A stretch of DNA of 64,000 bases, taken from contig NZ_VIGV01000003.1 in NCBI RefSeq assembly GCF_007858445.1, positions 62,001-126,000 on the forward strand, read 5' to 3'. Both the position numbers and the translations under genes were made by a program. Position 1 is the stretch's first letter, and the number at the start of each line of letters is the position of its first letter. Source of the DNA: Tsukamurella sputi (GTDB lineage: Bacteria > Actinomycetota > Actinomycetes > Mycobacteriales > Mycobacteriaceae). The notes beneath the pieces are model-generated. The model did not search any database. It was not told the origin of the DNA and was given only the letters and a program-made list of their open reading frames with translations. Positions 17,867 through 25,791 of the stretch are shown one piece after another.

Positions 17867-18292
17867 ATGAGGGGATCCGACCGGCCGACGCGCGCAGTGC
17901 GCGCCGTCGTGCGCGCGGTGACCCCGCAGGCCGGTTCCGGGCCCGAGACGATCGCCGAAGTCGTCGCGGCCTACTCCCTCCACCTGGGCCGCAGGATCGA
18001 CGTGCAGCGCATGACGACGCCCATTGGCGTCTTCGGGATGTGGCTGCACTCCGACGAGCGGGACCTGCTGGTGGTGTCCACCGGCGTCGCGACCTTCGAG
18101 CACACCCTCGCGCACGAGCTGGGGCACCTGGTGCTCGGCCACGAGCAGGGCTGCTCCTCCGATCCCGACAGTGCCCGCGCGGCGCGGTGCGAGGAGGAAG
18201 CGGAGTCCTTCGCCACGCTGCTGGTGCGCCGGGTGAAGGCGGGCCACACGATCACGCGCGTCGACTCGGTGGTCGACGAACTGCTCGGATGA
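17867..18292 (+). CDS. ImmA/IrrE-like zinc metallopeptidase
   Basis: The 141-residue cytosolic protein carries the zincin motif HELGH (H83, E84, H87), followed by an acidic EEEAESFA segment that supplies the third zinc ligand in this family. ImmA/IrrE (DUF955) peptidases typically cleave or remove an XRE-type repressor in phage, mobile-element or stress circuits. No XRE domain is fused to it. An EspR-like XRE regulator is encoded 1.1 kb away on the other strand and could be the substrate (inference). The gene overlaps the following membrane-protein gene by four bases (ATGA), so the two are translationally coupled. Confidence 0.8.
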   Translation: MRGSDRPTRAVRAVVRAVTPQAGSGPETIAEVVAAYSLHLGRRIDVQRMTTPIGVFGMWLHSDERDLLVVSTGVATFEHTLAHELGHLVLGHEQGCSSDPDSARAARCEEEAESFATLLVRRVKAGHTITRVDSVVDELLG

Positions 18293-19341
18293 TCGCCTCA
18301 CTCATCGCACCGATCCTCTGGCTCGGTGCACTGGAACGGTTCAGCCGGTGGCGCGGCAACCGCAACGCCCCGGCCGGCGGGGCGCTGCTCACTGCCGTCG
18401 CGCTCGCGGTCATGGTCACCATCGACACCCCGCTGGTGACGGACTGGCTCGTCCGGCTCGGCATGCGGGAGCACGAGGTCGTCACCGTCGAGCGCGTGCT
18501 GCTGCTCGTGGCCTGCTACGGGGCCCTCGTCTTCGCCTTCGCCCTCGACGGTAGGCTCACGCGGCGCCGGCTGGCGGCGTGGGCGGTGCCGCTGGCCCTC
18601 GTGGGCGTGGTGATCGTCGCGATGGCCGTGCTGGCCCGCCTCGGCGTGCCCGGGGACGTGGATCTGGCCGGCAAGCTGGGCATGGCCGTCGAGACGGCGT
18701 TGATCTACACGTGTCTGGGCGCGACCGCGCTGGTCGTCGCGGTGTGCACCTGGCGGGCGTCGCAGCGCAGCCGCGTGCACCGCGTGCAGTTGCGTCTTCT
18801 GGCGCTCGGTGGAGTCCTGCTCGCGATCGTTGCGGTCGCGAACGTGATCGCCGGCGGTGTGCTGCTGCAACAGCTGCAGGTGGGCGTCTGGGTGCTCCGC
18901 CTGAACCGGCTCATGCTCGACGCGGCGTTCGCCAGCTGGACGCTGGTACTCATGGCCGCGTGGATCACGTCGATCCTCATCACGGCCCGCGAATGGCTGC
19001 ACTTCCGCCCGGCGTACGAGCAGGTCACGGAACTGTTCCCCGATCTGGAGGCCGTGGTGCGGCCCGGCGGAGGCTGGGTGGAGACGGCCGAGGCGCGTGC
19101 CGTCGTCGTGCTCGACGGCTGGGCGATGCTCGCAAGCCCCGGGAAGGGCAGGCTCGACGGCGCGACGCCGGCCGAACGGGCCGCAGCGGTCGCGCAGTGG
19201 CTCGATCGCACCGCGCCCTACGGATCGGTGCACGCCGTCGACCTGGAGCCCCCGTCGGACTGGCGGGCGGCGCGGTGGACGGCGGCAGTGACGAAAAGGG
19301 CCCAGCACACCCCGTCGCCCCTGGTGGAGCGGGTGCGCTGA
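18289..19341 (+). CDS. MAB_1171c-like multi-pass membrane protein
   Basis: The 350-residue protein has about seven hydrophobic helices in residues 1-230, then a soluble C-terminal part of about 120 residues that is probably cytosolic (LHFRPAYEQVTELFPDL onward). The layout and the coupled ImmA/IrrE gene match the actinobacterial 'MAB_1171c putative transporter' / DUF6545 type, for which no substrate or function is known to me. The helices lack transporter signature motifs, so sensing or signalling is equally possible. The ATG overlaps the peptidase stop. The C-terminal domain resembles none of the enzymes I can recognise. Confidence 0.6.
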   Translation: MIASLIAPILWLGALERFSRWRGNRNAPAGGALLTAVALAVMVTIDTPLVTDWLVRLGMREHEVVTVERVLLLVACYGALVFAFALDGRLTRRRLAAWAVPLALVGVVIVAMAVLARLGVPGDVDLAGKLGMAVETALIYTCLGATALVVAVCTWRASQRSRVHRVQLRLLALGGVLLAIVAVANVIAGGVLLQQLQVGVWVLRLNRLMLDAAFASWTLVLMAAWITSILITAREWLHFRPAYEQVTELFPDLEAVVRPGGGWVETAEARAVVVLDGWAMLASPGKGRLDGATPAERAAAVAQWLDRTAPYGSVHAVDLEPPSDWRAARWTAAVTKRAQHTPSPLVERVR

Positions 19342-19349
19342 GCCCCGGT

Positions 19350-19384
19350 GGGTCGGTTGCCGACCCGGCGGGCCGAACGGCCCG
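19350..19384. terminator. Paired hairpins between convergent genes
   Basis: GGGTCGG-TTG-CCGACCC (19350-19366) and CGGGCCG-AA-CGGCCCG (19369-19384) are two perfect seven-base stems in the 55-base gap between the membrane-protein gene and the EspR-like gene. They probably form a bidirectional terminator without U-tracts. Confidence 0.55.
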
Positions 19385-19396
19385 GAAGGGAACGGC

Positions 19397-19798
19397 CTAC
19401 GCCGTGCCCTCCTTGCCGTCCTCCGCCTCGAACTCGGCGAGGAGCCCGGCGAGAGCCGCCCGACGGTCCGCCGACAGCTTGGTGGAGCGACGCGCCATCT
19501 CGAGCATGCCCGACTCGCGGAGCTCACGGGTCAGCTCGAGGTCGGCGAGGACCTCACGCTCGTACAGCGGGTCCGAGAAGTACTCGGCGCGCACGCCGAA
19601 GGTCTGAGCGATCGACGCCACCATGTCGTACGCGGGGCGCGAGCTCCGGCCCGAGCGCAGCTGCGACAGATAGGGAACGGACAGCTTGCCGCCGCTCTCC
19701 TCGACCATCCTGCAGAACTCCGAGGACGTGTAGGGTCCCCGGTCTGCGGGATGCACGACCTCGAAAAGTCGATTCAACTTGGCCGCGAACGTCGTCAT
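19397..19798 (-). CDS. EspR-like XRE-family DNA-binding protein
   Basis: The 133-residue protein closely resembles M. tuberculosis EspR (132 residues), a nucleoid-associated regulator of the ESX-1 accessory operon espACD. It shares the N-terminal TTFAAKLNRLF segment, the helix-turn-helix with PYLSQLRSG (about 40-48) and the AEYFSD segment leading to a C-terminal dimerisation helix. EspR binds DNA as a dimer and bridges distant sites. Whether this copy is the true orthologue is unsure, since no ESX genes are nearby. It sits beside an ImmA/IrrE peptidase, a typical controller of XRE proteins. A palindrome lies in its promoter region, shared with aroQ. Confidence 0.75.
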   Translation of the reverse strand: MTTFAAKLNRLFEVVHPADRGPYTSSEFCRMVEESGGKLSVPYLSQLRSGRSSRPAYDMVASIAQTFGVRAEYFSDPLYEREVLADLELTRELRESGMLEMARRSTKLSADRRAALAGLLAEFEAEDGKEGTA

Positions 19799-19865
19799 GA
19801 GGCCCTCCCTTCCAGATTGCGAATACTGGGAGATTACATGATCCGCGGGTCAGATGCGCACGGCG

Positions 19866-19881
19866 TGGGACATGTATCCCA
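19866..19881. promoter_or_regulatory. Inverted repeat between the EspR-like gene and aroQ
   Basis: TGGGA-CATGTA-TCCCA lies in the 117-base divergent region. Within it, GGGACATGTATCCC also fits the DosR core at nine of ten positions. It may be an operator for the EspR-like protein or a degenerate DosR site; sequence alone cannot decide. Confidence 0.35.
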
Positions 19882-19903
19882 TTTCCGCTGTGGTGCACGC
19901 CGC

Positions 19904-19909
19904 TAGTCT
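19904..19909 (+). promoter_or_regulatory. -10 hexamer of a probable leaderless aroQ promoter
   Basis: TAGTCT lies six bases before the aroQ ATG, with no ribosome-binding site. Confidence 0.45.
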
Positions 19910-19915
19910 GAACGC

Positions 19916-20356
19916 ATGGGACCTCGCATTCTGGTGCTGAACGGACCGAACCTGAACATGCTGGGCGTGCGACAGCCGGAGGTCTACGGCGACAATTCTT
20001 ACGCCGATGTCGTGGACGTTTGTCGAAATGCGGCGTCCGCGCGCGGCGCGGAGGCGGAGGTCCGGCAGACCAACGACGAAGCGGAACTCCTCGGCTGGAT
20101 CCACGATGTGGCGCGGCAGAGGAATTTCGCGGCGATCGTGATCAATCCGGCGGCTTGGACGCACACATCGGTGGCGCTCGCCGATGCATTGGTCATTCCC
20201 GAGGTCCCGATCATCGAGGTGCACATCTCGAACGTGCACGCCCGTGAGCCCTTCCGGCACCATTCCTATGTCTCGCCCATCGCCTCCGGTGTGATCGCGG
20301 GCTTCGGGCTCGCGGGCTACCGCTACGCCGTGGATCGCGCCATCGATCTGTCCTGA
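19916..20356 (+). CDS. aroQ: Type II 3-dehydroquinate dehydratase
   Basis: The 146-residue enzyme converts 3-dehydroquinate to 3-dehydroshikimate in the shikimate pathway and forms dodecamers in other species. The catalytic Tyr is Y24 in the flexible lid RQPEVYG, the catalytic His is H103 in IIEVHISN, and the substrate loop THTSVAL is intact. The family opening RILVLNGPNLNMLG is complete. No other aro gene is adjacent. In many Mycobacteriales aroQ sits with aroB/aroK, so this isolated copy could be a second, quinate-related enzyme (inference). Confidence 0.9.
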   Translation: MGPRILVLNGPNLNMLGVRQPEVYGDNSYADVVDVCRNAASARGAEAEVRQTNDEAELLGWIHDVARQRNFAAIVINPAAWTHTSVALADALVIPEVPIIEVHISNVHAREPFRHHSYVSPIASGVIAGFGLAGYRYAVDRAIDLS

Positions 20357-20393
20357 CGGGGCGCGTCCCGACGGGCCCGCGGGTGGCCCGGCG

Positions 20394-20975
20394 TCAGGCG
20401 GGTGTGGAGATCCGCGACCGCAGGCCGTCGACGACCAGGTCGACGCCCCCGGCGAAGGCCCGGTCGGTCGCGGTCTGGTCGATGTCGCCCGCGGCGGCAC
20501 CTGCACGGGCCATGGCCTCGCGGGTCTGCTCCTCGAAGGTGAAGCCCACCACGAAGTGCGTGAGAGTGAGCGCGACGGCGGTCGCGTCGGCCGGGCCGGC
20601 GCCGGCGGATGCGGCGATATCGGCGATCTGCGCGTGCAGGTTGCTGGTGCCCAGCTGCGAGGCCAGGGAGGCGGAGACGACCTCGGCCCCGTCGCGGTGC
20701 TTGCGCAGCACCGCGCGGAGGGCGTGGGCGTAGCCGGTGAGCTGCCGGTCCCAGCGCATCCGCGACTTCGAGGCGGCCGCGGCGAGCGACGGGTCGGCGA
20801 GGATGGTGTCGGCGATCGCGGCCAGCAGCGACTGCTTGTTCGGGATGTGCCAGTACAGGGCGCCCGGGGCGACGCCCAGATCCGCCGCGACGCGCCGCAT
20901 CGTCAGGTCCGGCAGGCCCGACCGGTCGAGGACGCCGATCGCGGAGGTCAGCACGTCGGAGCGGTTGATGGCCAC
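20394..20975 (-). CDS. bioQ: TetR-family repressor, probable BioQ
   Basis: The 193-residue TetR protein has an N-terminal helix-turn-helix (residues about 20-55, TMRRVAADLGVAPGALYWHIPNK). Its C-terminal ligand/dimer domain is of the tetracycline-repressor-like class. It is divergent from the biotin importer with only 40 bases between starts, and a palindrome with TGAAC/GTTCA half sites lies there. This matches BioQ, the TetR repressor of biotin genes in corynebacteria and mycobacteria. The start is GTG (VAINRSD). Longer versions of the frame overlap bioY and were discarded. Confidence 0.75.
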   Translation of the reverse strand: MAINRSDVLTSAIGVLDRSGLPDLTMRRVAADLGVAPGALYWHIPNKQSLLAAIADTILADPSLAAAASKSRMRWDRQLTGYAHALRAVLRKHRDGAEVVSASLASQLGTSNLHAQIADIAASAGAGPADATAVALTLTHFVVGFTFEEQTREAMARAGAAAGDIDQTATDRAFAGGVDLVVDGLRSRISTPA

Positions 20976-20979
20976 GGAC

Positions 20980-21008
20980 TTGACTCTAGCCGAGCACCCC
21001 GTTACTTC
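20980..21008 (+). promoter_or_regulatory. bioYMN promoter
   Basis: A -35 TTGACT (20980-20985), a 17-base spacer and a -10 TACTTC (21003-21008) are followed seven bases later by the bioY GTG. The transcript is probably leaderless. Confidence 0.5.
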
Positions 21009-21023
21009 TTGAACCGTGTTCAA
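21009..21023. promoter_or_regulatory. Probable BioQ operator overlapping the bioY start codon
   Basis: TTGAAC-CGT-GTTCAA is a perfect six-base inverted repeat with a three-base spacer. It matches the TGAAC-N3-GTTAC type box described for BioQ. It begins right after the -10 element and covers the GTG start, where a bound repressor would block transcription initiation. Confidence 0.65.
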
Positions 21024-21618
21024 CGCCGCCACGTATCGCGCCACGCCGCGCGATCTCGCCCTCATCGCCGTCTTCACCGCCCTCACGGCGGTCCTGGCGA
21101 TGCCCACGATCACGATCAGCGGGATCGCGCCCATCACCCTGCAGACCCTCGGGTTCATGCTCGCCGCGTCGCTGCTCGGCTTCCCGTGGGGCGGGGCGTC
21201 GGTGGCCCTGTACGTGCTGCTCATCGTCGTGGGCCTGCCGATCGGCGCGGGCGGCCGCGGCGGCGTGGCGGTGCTGACCGGGCCCACGGGCGGTTTCCTG
21301 ATCGGCGGCATCATCGGCGCGCTGGTGACCGGCTGGCTCGTCGACACCTGGGGCCGCACCAACCCGCTGAAGGTGGGCCTCGCCAACATCATCGGGCTCG
21401 TGCTCGTGGTCTACGCGATCGGCCTGCCGTGGCTGGGCTGGCGCACCGGGTCGGGCCTGTTCGCCAAGCTCACGCTGGGCCTGCAGTTCGTGCCGGGCGA
21501 TCTGATCAAGGTGGTCATCACGTCGCTGGTGGTGGTGATGGTCGCCCGGGCCTACCCGCCCATCGCGCGCAGGGGCGCCGCCGCATCGCAGAAGGTCGTC
21601 TCCGAGAAGAGAGCATGA
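21016..21618 (+). CDS. bioY: BioY, biotin-binding S component of the ECF importer
   Basis: The 200-residue membrane protein has six helices. It shows the BioY hallmark segments ITLQTLGFMLAASLLG and GGRGGVAVLTGPTGGFLIGG, which line the biotin pocket in BioY structures. It captures biotin at the membrane and works with the ATPase and T component encoded next. GTG at 21016 is the start that fits the N-terminal helix and the promoter; the next gene overlaps its stop by four bases. Expression is probably repressed by BioQ when biotin is ample. Confidence 0.92.
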   Translation: MFNAATYRATPRDLALIAVFTALTAVLAMPTITISGIAPITLQTLGFMLAASLLGFPWGGASVALYVLLIVVGLPIGAGGRGGVAVLTGPTGGFLIGGIIGALVTGWLVDTWGRTNPLKVGLANIIGLVLVVYAIGLPWLGWRTGSGLFAKLTLGLQFVPGDLIKVVITSLVVVMVARAYPPIARRGAAASQKVVSEKRA

Positions 21619-22325
21619 TCCGCCTCGACGACGTCCGTCACGCCTACGACGAACGTCCCGTCCTACGGGGCATCACCGTCGAACTGTCGGAGCGGCGGAT
21701 CGGGATCATCGGCGCCAACGGCTCGGGCAAGTCGACACTCGCGCGCACCTTCAACGGCCTCGTCGTGCCCGATTCCGGCACCGTCGAGACGCTGGGCCTG
21801 GACGTGCGGAAGAAGGTGTCCGAGGTGCGGCGCCGCGTGGGCTTCATGTTCGCCGATGCCTCCGCCCAGATCGTCATGCCGACGCCGGCCGAGGACGTCG
21901 CGCTCTCGCTCCGCCCACCCGGGCGCGAGCGCCGACGGGGCTCGCGGAAGCGTTCCGAGGCGGCTGCGGCCGATGCGGAACGGGTCGCGCAGGTGCTCGA
22001 GGAGTTCGGCCTCGCCGACCACGCCGACGCGCCCGCTCAGCTGCTCAGCTCGGGACAGAAGCAGATGCTCGCCTTCGCGTCGGTGCTGGTCACGGACCCG
22101 GACATCCTGGTCTGCGACGAGCCGACGACGCTGCTCGACCTGCGCAACGTGCTCAAGGTCCGGGACCGGCTCGCTGCGTTGGAGCAGCAGGTCATCCTGC
22201 TCACGCACCATCTCGACATGCTCGACGACTTCGACCGCGTGCTGGTCATGGACGACGGTGCCCTCGTCTTCGACGGTCCGCCCGCCGAGGCGATCGCCTT
22301 CTACCGCGAGCTGGCGGCCCGCTGA
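21615..22325 (+). CDS. bioM: BioM, ATPase of the biotin ECF importer
   Basis: The 236-residue ABC ATPase has Walker A GANGSGKST (about 34-42), a Q-loop in ADASAQIVMPT typical of ECF ATPases, signature LLSSGQKQ, Walker B ILVCDEPTTLLD and an H-loop THH. The FADAxxQ form and the short length identify an EcfA/CbiO-type subunit rather than a classical importer ATPase. A basic insertion (RERRRGSRKR, about 97-106) precedes the signature. It energises BioY through BioN. Overlaps of four bases upstream and one base downstream indicate a translationally coupled operon. Confidence 0.9.
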   Translation: MIRLDDVRHAYDERPVLRGITVELSERRIGIIGANGSGKSTLARTFNGLVVPDSGTVETLGLDVRKKVSEVRRRVGFMFADASAQIVMPTPAEDVALSLRPPGRERRRGSRKRSEAAAADAERVAQVLEEFGLADHADAPAQLLSSGQKQMLAFASVLVTDPDILVCDEPTTLLDLRNVLKVRDRLAALEQQVILLTHHLDMLDDFDRVLVMDDGALVFDGPPAEAIAFYRELAAR

Positions 22326-22900
22326 TGATCGGCAGCTACGTCCCGCGCGAGTCGTCTCTGCACCGCACGCCGGCCGCGGTGAAGCTGGTGGCCATGCTGG
22401 TGCTGGTCACCTTCCTGGCGGTCGTGCCGCGCCCGATCCCGCTCGCGGTGGCGGCGTGCGTGGTGGCCGCCCTCTTCCCGGTGGCACGCCTGCGCCCGGT
22501 GCACCTGTGGCGCGCGCTGCGCCCGGCCCTCCTCTTCGCCGTGGTGCTCACGGCCTTCTACCTGATCAGCCAGGGCGTGTCCGACGGTGCGCGCGCCGCC
22601 GTCGGGCCCGTCGGGCAGCTCGTCGTCGGCGTGCTGGCCGGCAATCTGCTGATCTTCACGACCCGCGCGAGCGACCTCGCCGCGCTCGCGGGGCGGGTCC
22701 TCGGTTGGCGCGTGGAGCTCCTCGTCGCGCTGACGATCCGCTCCATCCCGACGGTGATCGCCGTCGTCCGGCAGAGCCGCGAGGCGGCCTGGGCGCGCGG
22801 GCAGCGCGCCTCCCTCGTCCGCGTCCTCCCGACGGTGCTCGTGCGCCTGATCCGCGACGCGGACCTGCTCGGCGAAGCCCTCGCCGCCCGCGGGCTGTGA
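22325..22900 (+). CDS. bioN: BioN, T component of the biotin ECF importer
   Basis: The 191-residue membrane protein has about five helices and the C-terminal coupling helices typical of EcfT/BioN. Two short Ala-Arg motifs (QSREAAWARGQRA and the end of ADLLGEALAARGL) contact the ATPase grooves in this family. The ATG overlaps the bioM stop by one base. It completes the bioY-M-N importer, so the cell can scavenge biotin. It is nine bases from the convergent metallophosphoesterase. Confidence 0.88.
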   Translation: MIGSYVPRESSLHRTPAAVKLVAMLVLVTFLAVVPRPIPLAVAACVVAALFPVARLRPVHLWRALRPALLFAVVLTAFYLISQGVSDGARAAVGPVGQLVVGVLAGNLLIFTTRASDLAALAGRVLGWRVELLVALTIRSIPTVIAVVRQSREAAWARGQRASLVRVLPTVLVRLIRDADLLGEALAARGL

Positions 22901-22909
22901 CCGCGCTGC

Positions 22910-24574
22910 TCAGCGCAGCGGGTGGGTGAGGAGCAGCTCGCAGTTGCGGTCGGCCTCAGCGCCGAGGAGCTTGTCGTCGCGGTGGATGTCGTTGTAGGCC
23001 AGCTCGCGGTAGAGGCTGGCGAGGCCCCTCGCGCTGAGATCCGACGGGTTGGCCGTGGCCGGGCTCGCGGCCTCGATGAGCGGAGTGAACAGGCTGATCG
23101 TGCCGTCGCGGTTGTCGGCGACCTCGATGATCCGCGCGAGCTGTGGGAAGTCGACGTGGCTGGCGGTGTTGATCTCCCAGAAGCTCTGCTTCGGGGTGGG
23201 GCCGGTGTGCGCGATCATCTCGTTCTTGTGGGTGTGTCCGTTGACCCAGGCGATGACGTTCGGGTGCTCGATGAGTGTCTTCACGACCACGTCGCCCTGG
23301 TACTGCTTCTCGCCCGGTTCCTCGGGGTCGGGCAGCGTGGCCGTCATCGACTTCGACGTGTGGTGGCTGAAGACGATCACCAGCTGATCGGGGTGGGCTT
23401 TGAGCTGCGCGACGAGCCAGGCCAGCTGCTTCTCGCCGATGGTCCCCTCGGCGATGCCGAGGTTGTTGGTGGTGTCGAGGGCGATGCCGAGCACGCCGGG
23501 AGCGATCTGGAAGGTGTACCAGGTGGGGCCGTCCGGGCTGGAGAAACCGTGCCCGACGGGGCCGGGGCCGGTGATCGCGGGGTCGAAGTGCCGGCGCACG
23601 AACTCGCGTGGGCTGAACGGCGCCCGCTTCGGGTCGACGGTGACGGGGATGACCGGCCCGGAGAGCTTGAGCTTGGTGAGCATCGGCCCGATCTGCGACG
23701 GATCCGTCGTGAGGGCGCGGGCGATGGCGAGCGCCGCGGGATCGGTGTGCGGGATGTCCAGCTTGACCGGTGAGAGGTAGAGCCAGTCGGCGATGCCGTT
23801 GGGCAGGGTGCCGAGCAGGCTGTCGTCGTGGTTGCCGACGACGGCGTACCAGGGCATCCGCAGGCCGGGGCTGGTGTGCGCGCCGATCGCGGCGCGCAGG
23901 AAGCCGGGGATCTGCTGGAAACCCTTGTCCTTGTACATGTCCCAGTAGGGCGATTCGGGCTGCCAGTACAGCGCGGCGCCGTGGGCCTGGAGACCCTCGA
24001 AGCGATCGGGGGCGCCGGTGTTGGGCACGACGGTGCCGCCCGAGAGCACCGTCTGGAACCAGTTCAGCTCCGCCTGCTCACGATTGTCGGTGTTGTCGCC
24101 GGTGGTGATCACGCAGTCGAAGGCACGGCCGGTGAACGGGCCGGAGCCGATCGCGTTGATCCGCTCGACGAGCGAGACCGCGCCCTGCGTGGTCAGTGTC
24201 TCCTGGGGTCGGAAGGCCGGGGCCTGGAAGGGGTGGACGAACTCGAACCGGGCGGGGCTCTGCGCGTCGACGATGTGCATGTCCGTCAGCTGCACGAGGG
24301 AGGCGAGCGGGGCGCGCATCCCCTCGCGGGCGGCACCGGCGGTCGCGAGTTCCTGGCGCACGTACAGGGGCCAGCCGGCACCGTCGACCAGCGGGCGGTA
24401 GCCACCCGCGCGGGCCTGACCGGGCACGCTGACCCGCTCGAGCGTGGTGCCGCCGATCGTCGCGGTGGCCGTCGCACCGGGGAGGGCGTGCGCGACCCGG
24501 CCCGTGGCGGTCGCAGTGGCAGTGGCGAGCGCGGCGACGGCGCCCGCGCGGAGGAACCCGCGGCGTGTGGTCAT
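22910..24574 (-). CDS. Exported metallophosphoesterase (TIGR03767-like)
   Basis: The 554-residue calcineurin-type phosphoesterase is probably exported folded by the Tat pathway: it begins TTRRGFLRAGAVAALATA and has an AHA-like cleavage site. The di-metal motifs appear in order: TDMHIVDAQS, GDNTDN, GNHDD, SHHTSKSM and NGHTHKNE. The long family-specific middle, with YWQPESP and the conserved WYTFQIAPGVLGIALDTTNN, matches the actinobacterial TIGR03767 metallophosphoesterase family. Its substrate is not established to me; cell-surface or periplasmic phosphoesters are likely. It is the last gene leftward before the convergent bioN. Confidence 0.82.
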   Translation of the reverse strand: MTTRRGFLRAGAVAALATATATATGRVAHALPGATATATIGGTTLERVSVPGQARAGGYRPLVDGAGWPLYVRQELATAGAAREGMRAPLASLVQLTDMHIVDAQSPARFEFVHPFQAPAFRPQETLTTQGAVSLVERINAIGSGPFTGRAFDCVITTGDNTDNREQAELNWFQTVLSGGTVVPNTGAPDRFEGLQAHGAALYWQPESPYWDMYKDKGFQQIPGFLRAAIGAHTSPGLRMPWYAVVGNHDDSLLGTLPNGIADWLYLSPVKLDIPHTDPAALAIARALTTDPSQIGPMLTKLKLSGPVIPVTVDPKRAPFSPREFVRRHFDPAITGPGPVGHGFSSPDGPTWYTFQIAPGVLGIALDTTNNLGIAEGTIGEKQLAWLVAQLKAHPDQLVIVFSHHTSKSMTATLPDPEEPGEKQYQGDVVVKTLIEHPNVIAWVNGHTHKNEMIAHTGPTPKQSFWEINTASHVDFPQLARIIEVADNRDGTISLFTPLIEAASPATANPSDLSARGLASLYRELAYNDIHRDDKLLGAEADRNCELLLTHPLR

Positions 24575-24640
24575 GGGTAGAGACCCTAACCACCAACCCC
24601 ATGAGACACATGAACAACACGCGTAACATCGTTAACAGGT

Positions 24641-24677
24641 GGGTGGCGTCCGGGTGCCGGGCACCCGGACGCCACCC
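24641..24677 (-). terminator. Strong hairpin after the siderophore-binding lipoprotein gene
   Basis: GGGTGGCGTCCGGGTGCC and its exact complement form an 18-base stem separated by a single G, starting eight bases beyond the stop codon. There is no U-tract, as is common for actinobacterial terminators. Confidence 0.75.
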
Positions 24678-24684
24678 GGCATCG

Positions 24685-25710
24685 CTACTTCGCCAGGTAC
24701 TCGCCCAGCTGCTGGACGATGAGGTTCGCGCCGGTCGGGCCGAGCCCCAGGTACCAGATGTCGTCGTCCACGCGGAAGGCCTTGCCCTTCTGCACGCCGG
24801 TGAGCTGCTGCCAGCCCGGATTCGCCAGCGCCGCCGTCTCGCCGGTGTTCTCCGGCGTGCCGTAGCTGGAGTAGAAGATGTAGTCGCCGTCGGCCTGGGA
24901 GATGTTCTCCAGCGAGATCTCCGTGGCGAGCTCGTCGACGCCCTGGTTCCCCGCCCGCGGGAGGCCCGCGTCCTGCAGGATCACGCCGATCAACGACTTG
25001 TTGCCGTAGAGACGCAGCCGGTTCGGCATGAACCTGACCAGCGAGATGGTCGGCTTGGCGCCGGTGAACTTCGCGCTGAGCGCCTTCGCGTTGTCCGCGT
25101 ACGAGTTCAGCGCGTCCTTGGCCTTCTGCTCCTCGCCGACGGCCGCGCCGATCAGGCGGAAGTTCTCCTTCCACGGGAAGCCGGGCCGGATGGAGAAGAC
25201 GGTCGGTGCGATCGCCTTCAACTGGTCGTACTGCTTGTCCACGCGCAGCTGACTGCCCAGGATCAGGTCGGGCTTGAGCTTGGCGATGGCCTCGAGGTTG
25301 AGGGTGGTGTTCTTGCCGACGGTCTCGACGCCCTGCACCTTGTCGGCGAGGTAGGTCGGGACGGGGCTCGCGCCGTCGGTGGTGACCATGCCGACGGGTT
25401 TGATGCCCAGCGTGAGCACGGAGTCCAGTTCGCCGCTGTCGAGGACGACGATCCGCTCCGGCTTCTTCGGGATCTCGGTCACGCCGCGCGCGTGCTTGAT
25501 CGTGCGCGGGAAGACACCGGGCGCGGTGTCGGTACCGAGCTTCGCGGTCTCGGCGTCCGCGGTGCCGAAGCGCTCGCCGCCGGTGGCGACCTCGGTGTTG
25601 CCCGAGTTCTTGGCGTCGTCGTTCGAGTTCGAGCAGGAGCTGATGCCGACGGTGGCGGCGAGGAGGACGACCGCGGGCGCGAGCCGGCGGGCGAGGGATC
25701 GTGTCATCAC
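24685..25710 (-). CDS. Siderophore-binding lipoprotein (FecB/FepB type)
   Basis: The 341-residue substrate-binding protein is of the periplasmic iron-siderophore type. The signal peptide ends in a lipobox (VGISSC, Cys about 26), so the mature protein is membrane-anchored. The fold motif KPERIVVLDSGELDSVLTLGIKPVG and the later LKPDLILGSQL are characteristic of FecB-like proteins. No permease or ATPase is next to it, so it must work with an importer encoded elsewhere. A 15-of-19 match to the IdeR/DtxR iron box lies 23 bases upstream, predicting induction under iron starvation. GTG at 25710 or ATG at 25707 can serve as start. Confidence 0.87.
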   Translation of the reverse strand: MMTRSLARRLAPAVVLLAATVGISSCSNSNDDAKNSGNTEVATGGERFGTADAETAKLGTDTAPGVFPRTIKHARGVTEIPKKPERIVVLDSGELDSVLTLGIKPVGMVTTDGASPVPTYLADKVQGVETVGKNTTLNLEAIAKLKPDLILGSQLRVDKQYDQLKAIAPTVFSIRPGFPWKENFRLIGAAVGEEQKAKDALNSYADNAKALSAKFTGAKPTISLVRFMPNRLRLYGNKSLIGVILQDAGLPRAGNQGVDELATEISLENISQADGDYIFYSSYGTPENTGETAALANPGWQQLTGVQKGKAFRVDDDIWYLGLGPTGANLIVQQLGEYLAK

Positions 25711-25732
25711 GCGCCGAAGCGTATCCCAAGCC

Positions 25733-25751
25733 TTAGGTGAGGCAAATCAAA
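25733..25751. promoter_or_regulatory. IdeR/DtxR iron box
   Basis: TTAGGTGAGGCAAATCAAA agrees with the consensus TTAGGTTAGGCTAACCTAA at 15 of 19 positions. It lies just upstream of the siderophore-binding lipoprotein. Iron-loaded IdeR would repress here. Confidence 0.7.
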
Positions 25752-25791
25752 GTTTCGTCGGGTAATGGCTGAGCCCCGCCGTGGGGGCGCG

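Noticed and set aside
24641-24677. The long hairpin as an operator or small RNA
   Set aside because: It starts a few bases after a stop codon and has the shape of an actinobacterial terminator; the iron box at the other end of the gene explains regulation.
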